Positions 38,793 through 52,553 of a stretch of DNA of 64,000 nt are shown in pieces (the stretch's first letter is position 1; the number at the start of each line of letters is the position of its first letter). The DNA lies in the NCBI GenBank assembly GCA_965153355.1, contig OZ231126.1, positions 64,852,001 to 64,916,000 of the forward strand, given 5' to 3'. The DNA comes from Flaccisagitta enflata. Its lineage: Eukaryota > Chaetognatha > Sagittoidea > Aphragmophora. Under the pieces are notes generated by a model, which worked only from the letters and a program-made list of their open reading frames with translations, did no database searches and was not told where the DNA came from. The position numbers and the translations under genes were made by a program.

Positions 38793-39005
38793 TATTTGAA
38801 TGCTATTGGTTAAGCTGGTCGGGTTGGATAGACGCCACAAAAACCAGTCAAGATGTCGAAAGGAGAAGGAAATATCGACGACCACAAGTTGTGGCTCGAC
38901 GACCACAGCCACAAATTGTGGCTCGACGGAGAAAGCAGAGAAGAAAACATTTAATGAAACGTCGCGGTTTTAAATGAGTCCTCGTGTCCCCATGAAAGGT
39001 TTTGT
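38793..39005. other. Unique DNA with ACCACAAGTTGTGGCTCGACG repeats
   Basis: Two or three short repeats of GACGACCACAA / TTGTGGCTCGACG at about 38876-38932. Confidence 0.5.
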
Positions 39006-39221
<216 letters not shown>

Positions 39222-39420
39222 GACCCGCTTATAGCCTTACTTCCTGCTTGCGTCAAACGCGCGCGATTTTGAAGCAAAGATCAAGGACAAAAAAGCTCAA
39301 GAAACGACTTTCTTGAATCTCCGTGACACTTGATCATCAAAAATTGTACTGAAAATAATTCTAAAAGTGATGTCAATTCTGCGCGACTGTTTTTTCATAT
39401 GTGCGACTTCCAGGCAAGAA

Positions 39421-39435
39421 TACACACGCACGCAC

Positions 39436-39529
<94 letters not shown>
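39421..39529. repeat. (CA)n microsatellite
   Basis: CA array with CGCA variants at its left end. Confidence 0.95.
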
Positions 39530-39530
<1 letters not shown>

Positions 39531-39589
39531 ACTTACTGTCTGTCCTAGTATACCGCTGAATTACGCAATAGTCGAAATTGATCAAAATA

Positions 39590-40021
39590 CACTTTTTTTT
39601 TATAAGAGACCAGTTTATAAGAGACATGAGCCTCAGATTTGCCGAAATTTTAAGAACAAAATAAAAGAATGCTCAGGCTCAGATTCAGCTTTGGCCATTT
39701 TCAAAAACAATTTTATTCAAGTTTCTTGTCTAAAGAATGAATTTAATTCAAATTTTTCAGAAATATAGGTTGTTTATCTTTAGAAATAACTTCTTTTCTT
39801 AGTTTGCCTATGAAATCAGGCGTGTTATTAAAAAAAATATAACAATTATCAAGTTTAAGATACAACTGCTCTAAATAAGGTATTTTTATACAATTTAGAC
39901 ATTTATGGACATCTAACAAATTAAGAACACTTTAAGAGAATTTCAGGCTGAAAACAGACAAACATTTAAGAACACCCAGGCTGAGTTCAAAAAAGCTGTC
40001 TCTTATATATAAAAAAAAGTG
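39590..40021. mobile_element. Family I element (I1)
   Basis: Inverted ends CACTTTTTTTTTATAAGAGA and TCTCTTATATATAAAAAAAAGTG are flanked by TA on both sides (39588-39589 and 40022-40023). Inside are repeated TAAGAACA and AGGCTGA motifs shared with 7501-7896. 432 bp, non-coding. Confidence 0.65.
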
Positions 40022-40235
40022 TAGGTACAAATGCTTCGCCTCATGAAGAGGAAATGAGTCTTCATTAAGTTGACACTTTCAATGGGCGACAGAAAAACTC
40101 TGAGACTATTGGGAATGGGATTCTGTTTGATGTCAGTTGTTGACTCGTCGGCGAGGCGACCATGTTACCTTTGCTGTCAAGTGTCACATCGGCTAAAAAC
40201 ATTAGGATTGAAACGTACAATCGAGGAAAATGAAA

Positions 40236-40625
40236 AAGGCCGGACACGCGGATACCCCAGTGAGTCCCAGTCGGGTGCGGATGGGCAGGAAAAGTGATAG
40301 TGGTCACTGAGACATTTGGGCAGGAGCAGCCGTGAGCAATAGAAGCGCGGGGTCACAATATCGTTGCGGACGGGTGGGCAGGGGCGCACAACCCCCATCT
40401 ACACCTTTCCCCCCCCAAAAAAAAAAAACGCACCCACGCACGCAGATAATCACAAGGGCAGCATCAAAATTGCGCGTTTTTGTGTTTTCAACTCGATCAC
40501 CATGACGGACAGACAAAGCCTCTTTTAGAGTTGCATGTCCGCAACCAGAAACGCCATAAAAGTAATGAGGGGACCGACCGACCGACAAAGCGGGGTGTAA
40601 AGTCGTGTAGCACGCGACTAAAAAG
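40236..40625 (-). mobile_element. Family A element interrupted by a family C element (A10)
   Basis: The head AAGGCCGGACACGCGGATACC with AGTCGGGTGCGGATGGGC lies at 40236-40344. The hairpin half (CCGACCGACCGAC, GCGGGGTGTAA, GTCGTGTAGCACGCGAC, TAAAAAG) lies at 40552-40625. The gap is exactly a family C copy. Confidence 0.7.
40345..40551 (-). mobile_element. Family C element nested in A10 (C5)
   Basis: GCGGGGTCACAATATCG, GTTGCGGACGGGTGGGCAGG, a poly-C/poly-A patch, TTTTCAACTCGATCACC, CCTCTTTTAGAG and the hairpin GTTGCATGTCCGCAAC with CAGAAAC. Confidence 0.75.
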
Positions 40626-40922
40626 ATGAAGACAAAAAAGAGGAAAAATGGCATCACGTCGGTGGCGTCGAAGAAATATTTCTTTCCAAGTCATTAATTA
40701 GAAAAAAGAAAAAGAGATCCATAATTTGCAGTAAAGAACCACCGAAGGAAAATATGCAGTTGCAGGACGGGGGTATAAATGTACTGGAAATTAACTTGAG
40801 GAGAAAATATTACTATGAGTCAAGGAAGAATTATGCGAACCACACCGAGTGGAGAAAAAAGAGTAATAAAGAAAAAAGGTAATTGTGGTGCTTCGGTGGC
40901 AACGATAAGACGTAAGATTACT

Positions 40923-41992
<1,070 letters not shown>

Positions 41993-42384
41993 TAGGGAAG
42001 TAAACGAAAAAAATAGATTTTCACCTAACCCGTCATGACCGGTATGAGTCGATGCGGTATTGCAAGGGCTTTCATTTGATACCTCGTGATTTATATTTTT
42101 TTGTATCTTATGTCATTATGATCAATAAATCTTAATTTCTCCCTATCTGGCATTTCTGTCAACTTTTTCTCTAGTACCATCTCTCTTTTATTGAGCTAGT
42201 AAATGAACCGAAATTGCTCTAAGAGACGAAGTCAATATCTTATATGGTGAAAAGGTAAAAATTCAAATTTTTCACTTTTTAAATGAATTATGAGGCAAAA
42301 AACGGCACTAAACACTAATGCAGAAACAAACACTGGGAAAAGACCCAATCACAAAAAAGAAATAATAATTTGGTTATTACAGCA

Positions 42385-42586
42385 CTGATGCAGATACATG
42401 GCTAGCCCAGTCGAGTGCGGATGGGCCAGGGCCATATTTGAGGTCACAAGACCAATTTGGCAGAAGCAATGAGGTCAAAAAATGAAAATCATTTAAAAGG
42501 TAAAATGTGACCGATAGACAGACAGACCAACTGACGGACGAACGGATAAAGCGGGGTGTAGAGTCGCGTATCACGCGACTAAAAAG
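42385..42586 (-). mobile_element. Family A element inside the hAT-like element (A11)
   Basis: GCAGATACATGGCTAGCCC, AGTCGAGTGCGGATGGGC, TTTGAGGTCACAAG, GACAGACAGACC, GCGGGGTGTAGA and the hairpin GTCGCGTATCACGCGAC with TAAAAAG. Confidence 0.75.
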
Positions 42587-42667
42587 AAATATGCATCTTG
42601 AGCGCATCGAGCAATTTGGTTCTGTCTTGCTTTCTGTCTTGCTTTCTATCTTGCTTTCTATCTTGCT

Positions 42668-43183
42668 TTTTGGGCAGCGGCCCCGAAGTGGACAAAGTCC
42701 TGTAGAACAAAGGGGGTCTTTCATTCGTCATTCCGTTCGTGCGTCCCCCCAGGCCCTCGGGCCTGAAATCTGCCCTCTCAGGCTTGAAATTTACCCTCTC
42801 AGGCCTGAAATCTGCCCTCTCAGGCCTTGAATTTGCCCTCTCAGGCCTGAAATCTGCCTTGAAAAGAGATATGAAATCAGCACACCTTAGGGATACTCTC
42901 AGGCCTGAAATCTGCCCTCTAAGGCCTGAAATCTGTCCTCTCACGCCTGAAATCCGGCCTCACAGATTCAAGGCCTGAGGGGGCAGATTTCAGGCCTGAG
43001 AGGGCAAATTTTGGGCCTGAGAGGGCCTGGGGGGAACGCACAGACGGAATGACGAACGAAAGTCCCCCTTTGTTCAACAGGACTTCGTCCCCTTTGGGGC
43101 CGCTGCCCTGCTTCCTCTCACTCCATTTCACAATCACGCAAAGCAGGGCTACGGGTATCGCTGACCACATTGCCCTTGGGCGA
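42668..43183 (+). mobile_element. Family E element with a different core (E5)
   Basis: TTTTTGGGCAGCGGCCCCGA, then GGACAAAGTCCTGTAGAAC and AAAGGGGGTCTTTCATTCG. A core of 20-bp units follows (CTCTCAGGCCTGAAATCTGC), partly inverted. The mirror-image end is CGAACGAAAGTCCCCCTTTG and GGGGCCGCTGCCC, then the family tail CTACGGGTATCGCTGACCAC. Confidence 0.75.
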
Positions 43184-43564
43184 CCTGTTATCTATCTTGC
43201 TTTCTACCTACGTACCTTGCTTTTTATCTATCTTGCCTTCTTTCTGTCTTGCTTTCTTTTTATCTTGCTTCCTTTTTATCTTGCTCTCTTTCTATCTATC
43301 TTGCTTTCTTTCTATCTATCTTCCTTTTTATCTTGCTCTCTTTCTATCTATCTTGCTTTCTTTCTATCTATCTTTCTTTCTAACCATCTCTCTGTCTATC
43401 TTTCTATATTTCTATCTATCTTTCTTTCTATCCATCTCTCTGTCTATCTTTCTAACTTTCTAACTTTCTAACTTTCTTACTTTCTTACTTTCTAGCTTGC
43501 TTGCTCGCTTGCTCGCTATTTTTGTTTCTGACTTGCTTTCTTTCTATCTTGCTTACTTGCCTGC

Positions 43565-43601
<37 letters not shown>

Positions 43602-43640
43602 ATCTTTCTTTTCCTTCCTGTTGCACTTTCTTTTCACCTT
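43184..43640. repeat. Pyrimidine-rich array (CTATCTTGCTTT / CTTGC units)
   Basis: Tetra- to dodecanucleotide units TTTCTATC, TATCTTGC and CTTGC. Related words (TTTCTATCTTGC) also precede E5 at 42625-42668, so E5 may have inserted within this array. Confidence 0.8.
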
Positions 43641-44196
43641 ACGTCCTCTCTCTTTGATTCCCCATTGCTTTCCTGCCGGATCTGCCATACCCTACTTAGC
43701 CGCGTAGCATTGCTGCTTGGCTACCGTGAGTCTGCTTCTGTCATCGTCGACAGCTTTCTCCGTTGTCCACAGGCCACCTTTGTTTTCAATGCACATGTTG
43801 AGGCTTTCCTGGGGTTATATTTCAATTTCATATGCTGTTTCTCTTTGCGATGGCGCGTTACGGCGTCATCGCACATAAAAAATGAAAAGAGATATGAAAT
43901 CAGCACACCTTAGGGATACTGCAGGCAGTCGACGTCAACTCACGGCGGCGAAGTTTGGACGCAGTAACCTTTTAATGAAGCATTATCATATCTTAAGTTT
44001 TTTACACATTTGAAAAATAAAAAAAAGATTACCTGGGGACTATTTAGGTAAAAACAGATGACCTGGCGCTATACTCGGACTATATTTGACCAAGTATTAC
44101 TATTGGGACATCCTGGAATGCAGGTTCAATTTTCTGATATTGCGTTTTTGCTCGTTTCTCTTGTAACGCGAGCCATGTTTCATTCCCTACATTGCT

Positions 44197-45081
44197 GCAA
44201 GTGAAGTCTTACATAAGATTGAAACATCAGTTTTATTAGAAATGCACAATAAGAAAAGCATGTCAGGATTTCTCACTAACTCAGAGTCCTGGAACTTATC
44301 TAAAGGGGAAGAGTCGGAACTGGAAAAGATGGAGATTCAAGCCTTAAAAAGTCTCTTTGATTTACCCCTCCATACACCAAGCGTTGCAATTATTTACACA
44401 TTTGGACTTCTCTACACAACACAACAAATAGACAAAAAACAACTCATCTATCTCTACAAAGTACTCAACAGAAACGACGAAGATTCGGCAAAAAAGGCTC
44501 TTCTCGGTATAAACGAAGACAAGATAGGATGGAGCAGAAACATACGGAACATTCTGAGAAAATATAAATTACCTTTAGACTTTGACACAATAAAATCATA
44601 CACACGTTACAACTGGAAAAACACTGTGACTGCAGCAATCGAAAAAATGAACAAAGAACGATTATTACAAGACTTACACAAAAAAGAAAATGGCACGGAT
44701 ATTCCAAAGACAAAAACAAAATCCATCATATCAAAGATCACCAGAGAAGGATATGTCAGATCTCCCGAACCCATGATCTCACGTTCCACAAAATACGAAG
44801 CTAAAACAATTCTTATTGCAAGATATGGGATGCTCGATTGTGGGGTGAATTTTAAGGGAACAATGCGGCCTATCTGTGTAACATGTAACACTAGAGACAA
44901 TGAAGACCATCGATTGAATGAGTGCCCCAAATGGGGTGGTGCTGTAGAGAATGAAGTAGAAAAGATTAATTTCGAAGATATCTATAGCGATGACATTGAC
45001 AAAATACGTGCTGTTATTGAGAAATTAACCAAAATATGGAACACCAAGAATGCTAATGGGTCAATGATACGTAATCAATAA
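44197..45081 (+). CDS. Non-LTR retrotransposon protein, C-terminal part after the insertion
   Basis: The frame picks up directly after the duplicated CATTGCT with ASEVLHKIETSVLLEMHNKK and runs 295 codons to a stop at 45079-45081. It is thumb and C-terminal domain sequence: LTNSESWNLS, LKSLFDLPLHTPSVAIIYTF, then a zinc-finger motif CX2CX7HX4C (CVTCNTRDNEDHRLNEC) about 60 residues from the end. Removing the insertion and one CATTGCT copy would join this part to 41144-41992 in frame. An internal ATG at 44242 is not needed for translation. C-terminal CCHC-type motifs are common in non-LTR elements and bind the element's RNA or target. Confidence 0.8.
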   Translation, partial: ASEVLHKIETSVLLEMHNKKSMSGFLTNSESWNLSKGEESELEKMEIQALKSLFDLPLHTPSVAIIYTFGLLYTTQQIDKKQLIYLYKVLNRNDEDSAKKALLGINEDKIGWSRNIRNILRKYKLPLDFDTIKSYTRYNWKNTVTAAIEKMNKERLLQDLHKKENGTDIPKTKTKSIISKITREGYVRSPEPMISRSTKYEAKTILIARYGMLDCGVNFKGTMRPICVTCNTRDNEDHRLNECPKWGGAVENEVEKINFEDIYSDDIDKIRAVIEKLTKIWNTKNANGSMIRNQ

Positions 45082-46373
<1,292 letters not shown>

Positions 46374-46520
46374 GTAGATTTTTTGGCCGCTTCCGCTTCC
46401 GCTTCCAAAAGGCCTATTTAAAAAATGACAGCTTCCGCTTCCATTTCCACTAATTCAAATAGCATAACTTCCGCTTCCGCTTCCGCTTCCACGATTTTGA
46501 AAAGAAAAGCTTCCGCCTCT
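46374..46520. repeat. (CTTCCG)n hexanucleotide clusters
   Basis: Three clusters of GCTTCC/CTTCCG separated by unique DNA. Confidence 0.85.
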
Positions 46521-46639
46521 GAAATTTTCAACAATCACAGGCACCAGCCAACAAACAACGTCGTGGTAGAGTTATGTAACGAGCTTGAGCACTTACCTGT
46601 AAAGTGCGTGTCACATAAAAATCCGGAAGTCGCAAAAGC

Positions 46640-46827
46640 GTGAGAGAGAGAGAGAGAGAGAGAGAGAAAAAAAGAGAACACATGAAGCGATAGATTATGT
46701 CATATTATGTCAACGAAATGAGACTTTCAGCCTCACAGGTGTTTAATGTGTGACAGTGGAAACACTTAAATTTGGAAGGCTGGAAAACCGCAGATGACAG
46801 ATGACCCTGAGACTTTGACTTGAAGAC

Positions 46828-46866
<39 letters not shown>

Positions 46867-46970
46867 GACAGACAGACAGAGAAAGACGGACAGACATTCA
46901 GACAGACAGATAGACAGACAGAAACAGAGACAGAAAATGAAAGAAAAAAAATAGAAAGAAAGGAAGAAAA

Positions 46971-47003
<33 letters not shown>

Positions 47004-47007
47004 ATGT
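46640..47007. repeat. (GA)n, (GACA)n and (GAAA)n patches
   Basis: GA at 46640-46667, GACA at 46827-46935 and GAAA at 46950-47007. Confidence 0.9.
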
Positions 47008-47160
47008 TAGGAAGGGAGAAAAGTAAGATACTAATAGCCAAAAAAAATGACATAATAAAGATACAAAGAAATAAAAAAGTTAAGACAGAAACGAATTCGT
47101 AGAATCAAATGACTAAAAGAGATTAAACAAAGAGGAAGGTACAAAAAAAGGGAGAAAAAA

Positions 47161-47725
47161 ATAGTCGCAAAAGCGTTAGATGGTCAGCGGTACCCGTGCC
47201 CTGCCTAAGTAGGTTGGGCTTGAAGTTGAGGGAGGGAGCAGGGCAGCGGCCCCGAAGGGGTCGATGACCTATGCTTTCACACATATGGGGAATTTTCTCC
47301 TCCTCCTCGGACTGGAATTTGGGTCTCGAGGCTGGGATTTGGGTCTCGAGGCTGGGATTTGGGCCTCAAGGATGGGATTTGGGCCTCGAGGATGGGATTT
47401 GGTTCTTTTGGCTAGGATTTGGGCCTTGAGGATGGGATTTGGATCTCAGGGATAGGATTTGGGCCTCGAGGTTGGGATTTGGGCCTCGAGGATAGGATTT
47501 GGGCCTCGATGATGGGATTTGGGCCTTAAGGATGGGATTTGGATCTAGAAAATGAGATTTGGGCCTCCAGGCTGAGATTTGAGCCTCAAGGCTGGGATTT
47601 GGGCCTTGACGCCAGGATTTGAGTCGGGGGGGGGGACGGACGGAGGAGAAGGAGAAGAAGGAGAAAATTCCCCATATGTGTGAAAGCATATGTCATCGAC
47701 CCCTTCGGGGCCGCTGCCCAAAAAC
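47161..47725 (-). mobile_element. Family E element, best-preserved copy (E2)
   Basis: It begins AGTCGCAAAAGCGTTAGATG and GGTCAGCGGTACCCGTGCCC. Then GGGCAGCGGCCCCGAAGGGG to GGGGAATTTTCTCC (47249-47308) is mirrored by GGAGAAAATTCCCC to CCCCTTCGGGGCCGCTGCCC (47660-47719): about 60-bp inverted arms with one or two mismatches. The core is about 17 units of GGGATTTGGGCCTCGAGGAT. No coding capacity. Confidence 0.85.
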
Positions 47726-47994
47726 CAAGAAAAGAAAGTTTGACTATATAAAGAGGGATATTTCATGGAAAAAAATGTTGTCTGTTTGACCCATTTGACC
47801 TCTCACAACTTTGGAATCAGTCAACTTCATTGACCTTTTATGGGTTTCATTTATCATTCTATCTTTCCCTTTTATTCTTTTCTCGCTTTCCCCTTACTTC
47901 TTCCACTTTTCTGCAGTCCTATTATTTCCCTGCAGGTCTGCGAGAGTGAGAAAGGGAAAAAAAACTCCGCTTCAAGACAACCTTTATGCAAAAG

Positions 47995-48227
47995 AACAAG
48001 GCCGGATACACGGCTACCCCAGTCGCGTGCGGGTGGGCAGGGGCCATATTTGAGGTCAGTGGCGCATTTGGGCAGGAGCGGTATAGCCAAAATCCCCATA
48101 AACACCGAAAAAGTAAAGTGTGACGGACCGACGGACGGACGGACCGACGGACCGACGGACCGACGGACCGACGGACCGACGGACCGACAAAGCGGGGTGT
48201 AGAGTCGCGTAGCACGCGACTAAAAAG
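47995..48227 (-). mobile_element. Family A element, best-preserved copy (A12)
   Basis: AACAAGGCCGGATACACGGC, CCCCAGTCGCGTGCGGGTGG, GGGCCATATTTGAGGTCAG, GGGCAGGAGCGG, AAAAGTAAAGTGTGACGG, a regular (GGACCGAC)n tract, GCGGGGTGTAGA and the hairpin GTCGCGTAGCACGCGAC with TAAAAAG. Confidence 0.85.
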
Positions 48228-48739
48228 CCTCTCTATTCTCTCGCTGATGGCACTTTTACCACCTTACTTTTACCACCTTATTTTCACCATCCTACTTTCG
48301 TTTTCAACGTGATGTATACTTGAAGATTTTACGTTCTTATCTGTGTTGCGTAACACATGCCTCGTCATGCCTTACTCACGATTCTCTTGACTCATGACTC
48401 CATATTACATATAACATATTACATATTACATATCTATCTATGTCTGCTAGTCTGTCTATCCATCGGTTGGGCGTTTTTTGGGTGGTTTCAGCATCACTGC
48501 TATTGCCCAACTGCTTGGTTCTAGCATGTTTTATCATATCACAGCCCCCTTTTTTTGTCTTTTTTTTTTTCAGATCGGATGGTCGAGCCGTCGTATTTAA
48601 CCGGTGATTAATGCCATCATTGCATCGCATTGGTGAGTATTACACGCTACGGGGGAGACTTTCATAGGTCAAGAAAAATGCTTGGTCATGACGGCGAGTG
48701 GTTTGGGTTTCAGGGAGGTCTATTCTATCATTTGGTACT
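48228..48739. other. Unique DNA
   Basis: ACATATTACATAT repeats near 48400-48435. No exon recognised. Confidence 0.4.
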
Positions 48740-49190
48740 AAAGAGAAAAAAATTCTCCTTCAAATTTTTTTTAAAATCAACACATGTTTCATATCACATA
48801 CATTTTGCCAGATAAGTTGAATCGTGGAAACCCATCTTAATTTTTTGTTAAAGAATGGTATTCCTTGTAAAATTTCCATTCATTTGATAGGTCGCATTAT
48901 ATACGTTTACTAGGAGACAAAAAAGTTCAAATTTGTCCTACAGTACTGTTGGTTGTTATAATAGTAATGTTGATATCTTATGTTGTAAGAAAATTGGACT
49001 TTTTTGTTTCTGAGTAAAAGTATATAGTGCGACCTATCAAACGACTGGAAATTTCACCAGGAATATGAATCTCTACTCAAAACCTACAAAATTTTTATGT
49101 GGAAAGATCCATGGCGAAAAACATTGTTAAAGAGCTATATTTTGTTGATTTTAAACAAATTTTGAAGGGCATTTCTTTAATTTCAAATGG
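48740..49190. mobile_element. Fold-back element with ~190-bp imperfect arms
   Basis: Left arm 48740-48927 and right arm 48997-49190 are inverted copies at roughly 75-80% by eye (TTTGATAGGTCGCA versus TGCGACCTATCAAA; GACAAAAAAGTTC versus GGACTTTTTTGTT). The loop is about 70 bp. It probably extends some way further outward. No transposase. Confidence 0.65.
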
Positions 49191-49873
49191 AAAAAGATAG
49201 AGGGAGTCTCTCTGATCTCAGAAGCAGTGGCCATTAAGACCGAGTATTTAATACAGCCTGCAGAAGTTTCTCCCGTGGCGTGATATTGTCGCGCGCTCGA
49301 TATGAACCAAGCTTTAATTACTCGCAGCTCGCATCTTTATTTTCTTATTATAAATATCTTGATCTTTACCAACCGCAATTGACGCGATTTCGTCCGTTCT
49401 TTGTTTTCTACGCGTGTACGAGTCATTGGAGAAAACTCAAAGAACGGAAAGATGAATAAGGACAAAGTAAACGATTTCTTTCGAGCCTCTGGAAATACTG
49501 GGTGGACATAAAAAGGTAGCTCTTTATCTCAGTAATATAAAAACTGTTCTTAATTGCCTATTTTGTGATCATTCAAAATAAAGGAGTCTTTTAAGTGGTG
49601 TATATGATTATAATATACAAATTCAAATTGTGTTTGGTCAACCAAAATTTTTTTTCTGAGCACTATTGCCTATTTATAACAAAAAATGGTGATTGGTTAT
49701 TACTGATGTTTTAGTTATGCATTTGGTTTTTTATATTAAAAATGTTGGTGTTTATACTTTCCTACGACCTACTTTTAATCAACTATAGCGATTCAAAAGT
49801 AAACTTTAGTAAAAACATTGTTTTTTAGTCAAATTAAAACAAAATTTCTTTAGTGGTCCTTAATTCAATTCAG
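49191..49873. other. Unique DNA
   Basis: Nothing recognised. Confidence 0.4.
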
Positions 49874-50071
49874 TTTTTAGTCATGTGCTATGTGACTCTA
49901 CACCCCGCTTTGTCGGTCCGTTGGTCCGTCTGTTGGTCCGTCACACTTTACTTTTTTGGGGTTTTTGCGGTCTCTGGCCTCACTGCTCCTGCCCAAATGA
50001 TGCATTGACCTTAATTATGGCCCCTGCCCACCCGCACGCGACTGGGGTAGCCGTGTATCCGGCCTTGTTTT
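49874..50071 (+). mobile_element. Family A element with decayed hairpin CpGs (A13)
   Basis: TTTTTAGTCATGTGCTATGTG, CTACACCCCGCTTTGTCGG, a GTCC tract, CCGTCACACTTTACTTTTTT, CTGCTCCTGCCCAAATG and CCCACCCGCACGCGACTGGG. It ends CGTGTATCCGGCCTTGTT. Complete apart from CG-to-TG/CA changes in the hairpin. Confidence 0.8.
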
Positions 50072-51305
50072 AACATAACTTGAAAAATATTGATCTTCAT
50101 AAAAAATGTCCATAATGAAATGTAAAGGCCACAATCATATCTAGATAATTAAAGAAAAATTTTCTACCTAGGAGAAATTTTAAAGCTGATACCAAAAAAA
50201 TCAAAAGCTACCTCTTAAAAGTCCACCCGCTATCAATGAATCAGCATGAAAGCCTACCATAGTACTCAAAAATGCGTGAACATACACAAAGGAAAGGATA
50301 GGCACAAGCACGAAAGCGGTCCTTTGCAGGGTCGCGCTTGCGCATTGGATTACGCAGGCATGGCACACAAAAAAGCAAAAATGCCCGCTTGTTAAACGTC
50401 GGTATTTTTATTACAAGGTCTTCTCATGGCCATTTTGGACAATTCAAAAACAAACAAGAAGTACACGAACAATACACGAACACGAACACGAACAATAAGT
50501 GAAGTGACCAGTCACAAGTTTTTCCCTTTGCGAGTAGCCAGCGGCGCGTGCGCTCCCGAGCCCTCGCCAATTTTCATGTTATTTTGGCTTAGAGAGAAAC
50601 GGGTATGTAATGCGATGTTCACATGCATACATGCACCATCAATTCACATGTAATTTTTTTCGCATGTAAGAAGCAAACCCTGCCTGCGCGCGCACACACT
50701 CAAATCAACTTACACGCGGCCATTTGCACGTTATTTTTCTCCAAACAAAAAGCTAGCGGAACACGTGTGACCGGTTTGTGTCAAAAGTGGCGTCGCGAAC
50801 CCGGAGCGCGACAAAAAAACAAACGTCAAAACAACGAAAACCTTTTCCACATTCCCACTTCTTTTCTCCTGTTATTTCTGTTGTTTGTTTTTGTTTTTTT
50901 TTTTTTTTTTGCCTTTGCTTTCTTTAACATGGTCGCAACCTCGAAAATTTTTTGTCTGTCGGTTATGCGGTCTTAAATTATTCATGGCTTATGATCTACT
51001 AAGATGATTTTCCTTTTTCAGTTTTGATCACAAATCATAATCATGGACGCGTCAGTTCTACCAAGTTCATCTTTTTTTTTCCAATGGATTCAAGAAATCT
51101 TTCCTCACGGACTATGTGGTAATTTTCCTTATGCCACCATAGCACCTTATACCACCTAGTTCGAATTTTTAAAAAGCTCTAGTTAGTTCAAAAGTTGTCT
51201 ATCTTACTACGATCAATATTCCCCATCTGGTTGATCTCGCGCTGCTAACCGAAGCAATTCTTTCCCTTTCTCCCCCTTCTATGTTCTTTCCTCACTTTGT
51301 TCTTT
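50072..51305. other. Unique DNA, about 1.2 kb
   Basis: (CACGAA)n patch near 50463-50490 and poly-T near 50895. No exon recognised. Confidence 0.4.
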
Positions 51306-51804
<499 letters not shown>

Positions 51805-52023
51805 ATTTTCTTGGGTTTGAACTCGTTAGGGCAACGTTGATGTCGGTTTCTGGTCGATGTCACGACTGCGCGACCTTCGGGCAGCCACGCTCATGGCGCT
51901 CATGGCGCTCATGACGCTCATAACGCATGACATCGAATGACTGCAGCGCTCTCTAGATGCATTCATATTTGTGCGTTATGTTTTAAAAAGAATTTGAATG
52001 TAAGTTCTTATTGTCATAGTCAT

Positions 52024-52524
52024 TGTGAATTTACGGCATAGTTTCTTGCCGTCGGTTCACGCTTTTAACGATTCACATGTCTATTTAGCTGAGCGTGAAC
52101 ATGTCCTTATTTTGTCTAATTTGCATATTGAGGTGTGGATGAAATGTAAAGCCCGTCGTAATTCTACATAGCCGCCGATATGTCTATTTTTGTGGAGTAA
52201 AATCTATTAACGGACAGTTTGCCACCACACCTCTCAAAAAAGACACTAAATGGAACAAAAAGAGAGAAAAAATTAGTGCACAGATCGAGATAAAACGGTA
52301 AAACGATAAAACGATAAAACGATAAAAACGATAAAAATGACGCGATGACGATAAAAATGCCAGGCAAAAAAGATAAAAAAAAAATGCACATTTCCAGGAC
52401 GAAGGAGCGACGGAGAGTAAAATTCAAAGCAACTCCGTACAGCTACAGAAGCGACACAAAAGGGAAAGGGAAAGGTGACAAAAAAATGGCATTGCTAAAG
52501 TCAACAAAAGACACATTTTCCACA
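52024..52524 (-). repeat. 3' LTR (relative to gag)
   Basis: 501 bp, TG...CA ends. It contains an AACGATAAA short tandem run at about 52290-52350. Identical by eye to the other LTR. Confidence 0.9.
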
Positions 52525-52553
52525 CTCCCCCCCCCCCCCCCCCCCCCCCCCCC
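52525..52553 (-). other. Polypurine tract expanded to poly-G
   Basis: On the coding strand a run of 27 G, then AG, abuts the 3' LTR. Its position is that of the plus-strand primer (polypurine tract), and it confirms the orientation of the element. Confidence 0.65.

Larger units (their letters stand above)
41993..44189. mobile_element. hAT-like non-autonomous DNA transposon inside the retrotransposon
   Basis: Ends TAGGGAAGTAAAC and GTTTCATTCCCTA form short inverted repeats (11 of 13 match). The flanks carry a direct repeat CATTGCT (41986-41992 and 44190-44196). hAT elements make 8-bp duplications and often start TAGGG or CAGGG; an eighth base differs here (C versus A). The interior of 2197 bp has no transposase. 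It contains family A and E elements, a TTTCTATCTATC/CTTGC pyrimidine tract, and a ~35-bp motif (GAGATATGAAATCAGCACAC) present at 42863 and again at 43887. Confidence 0.75.
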
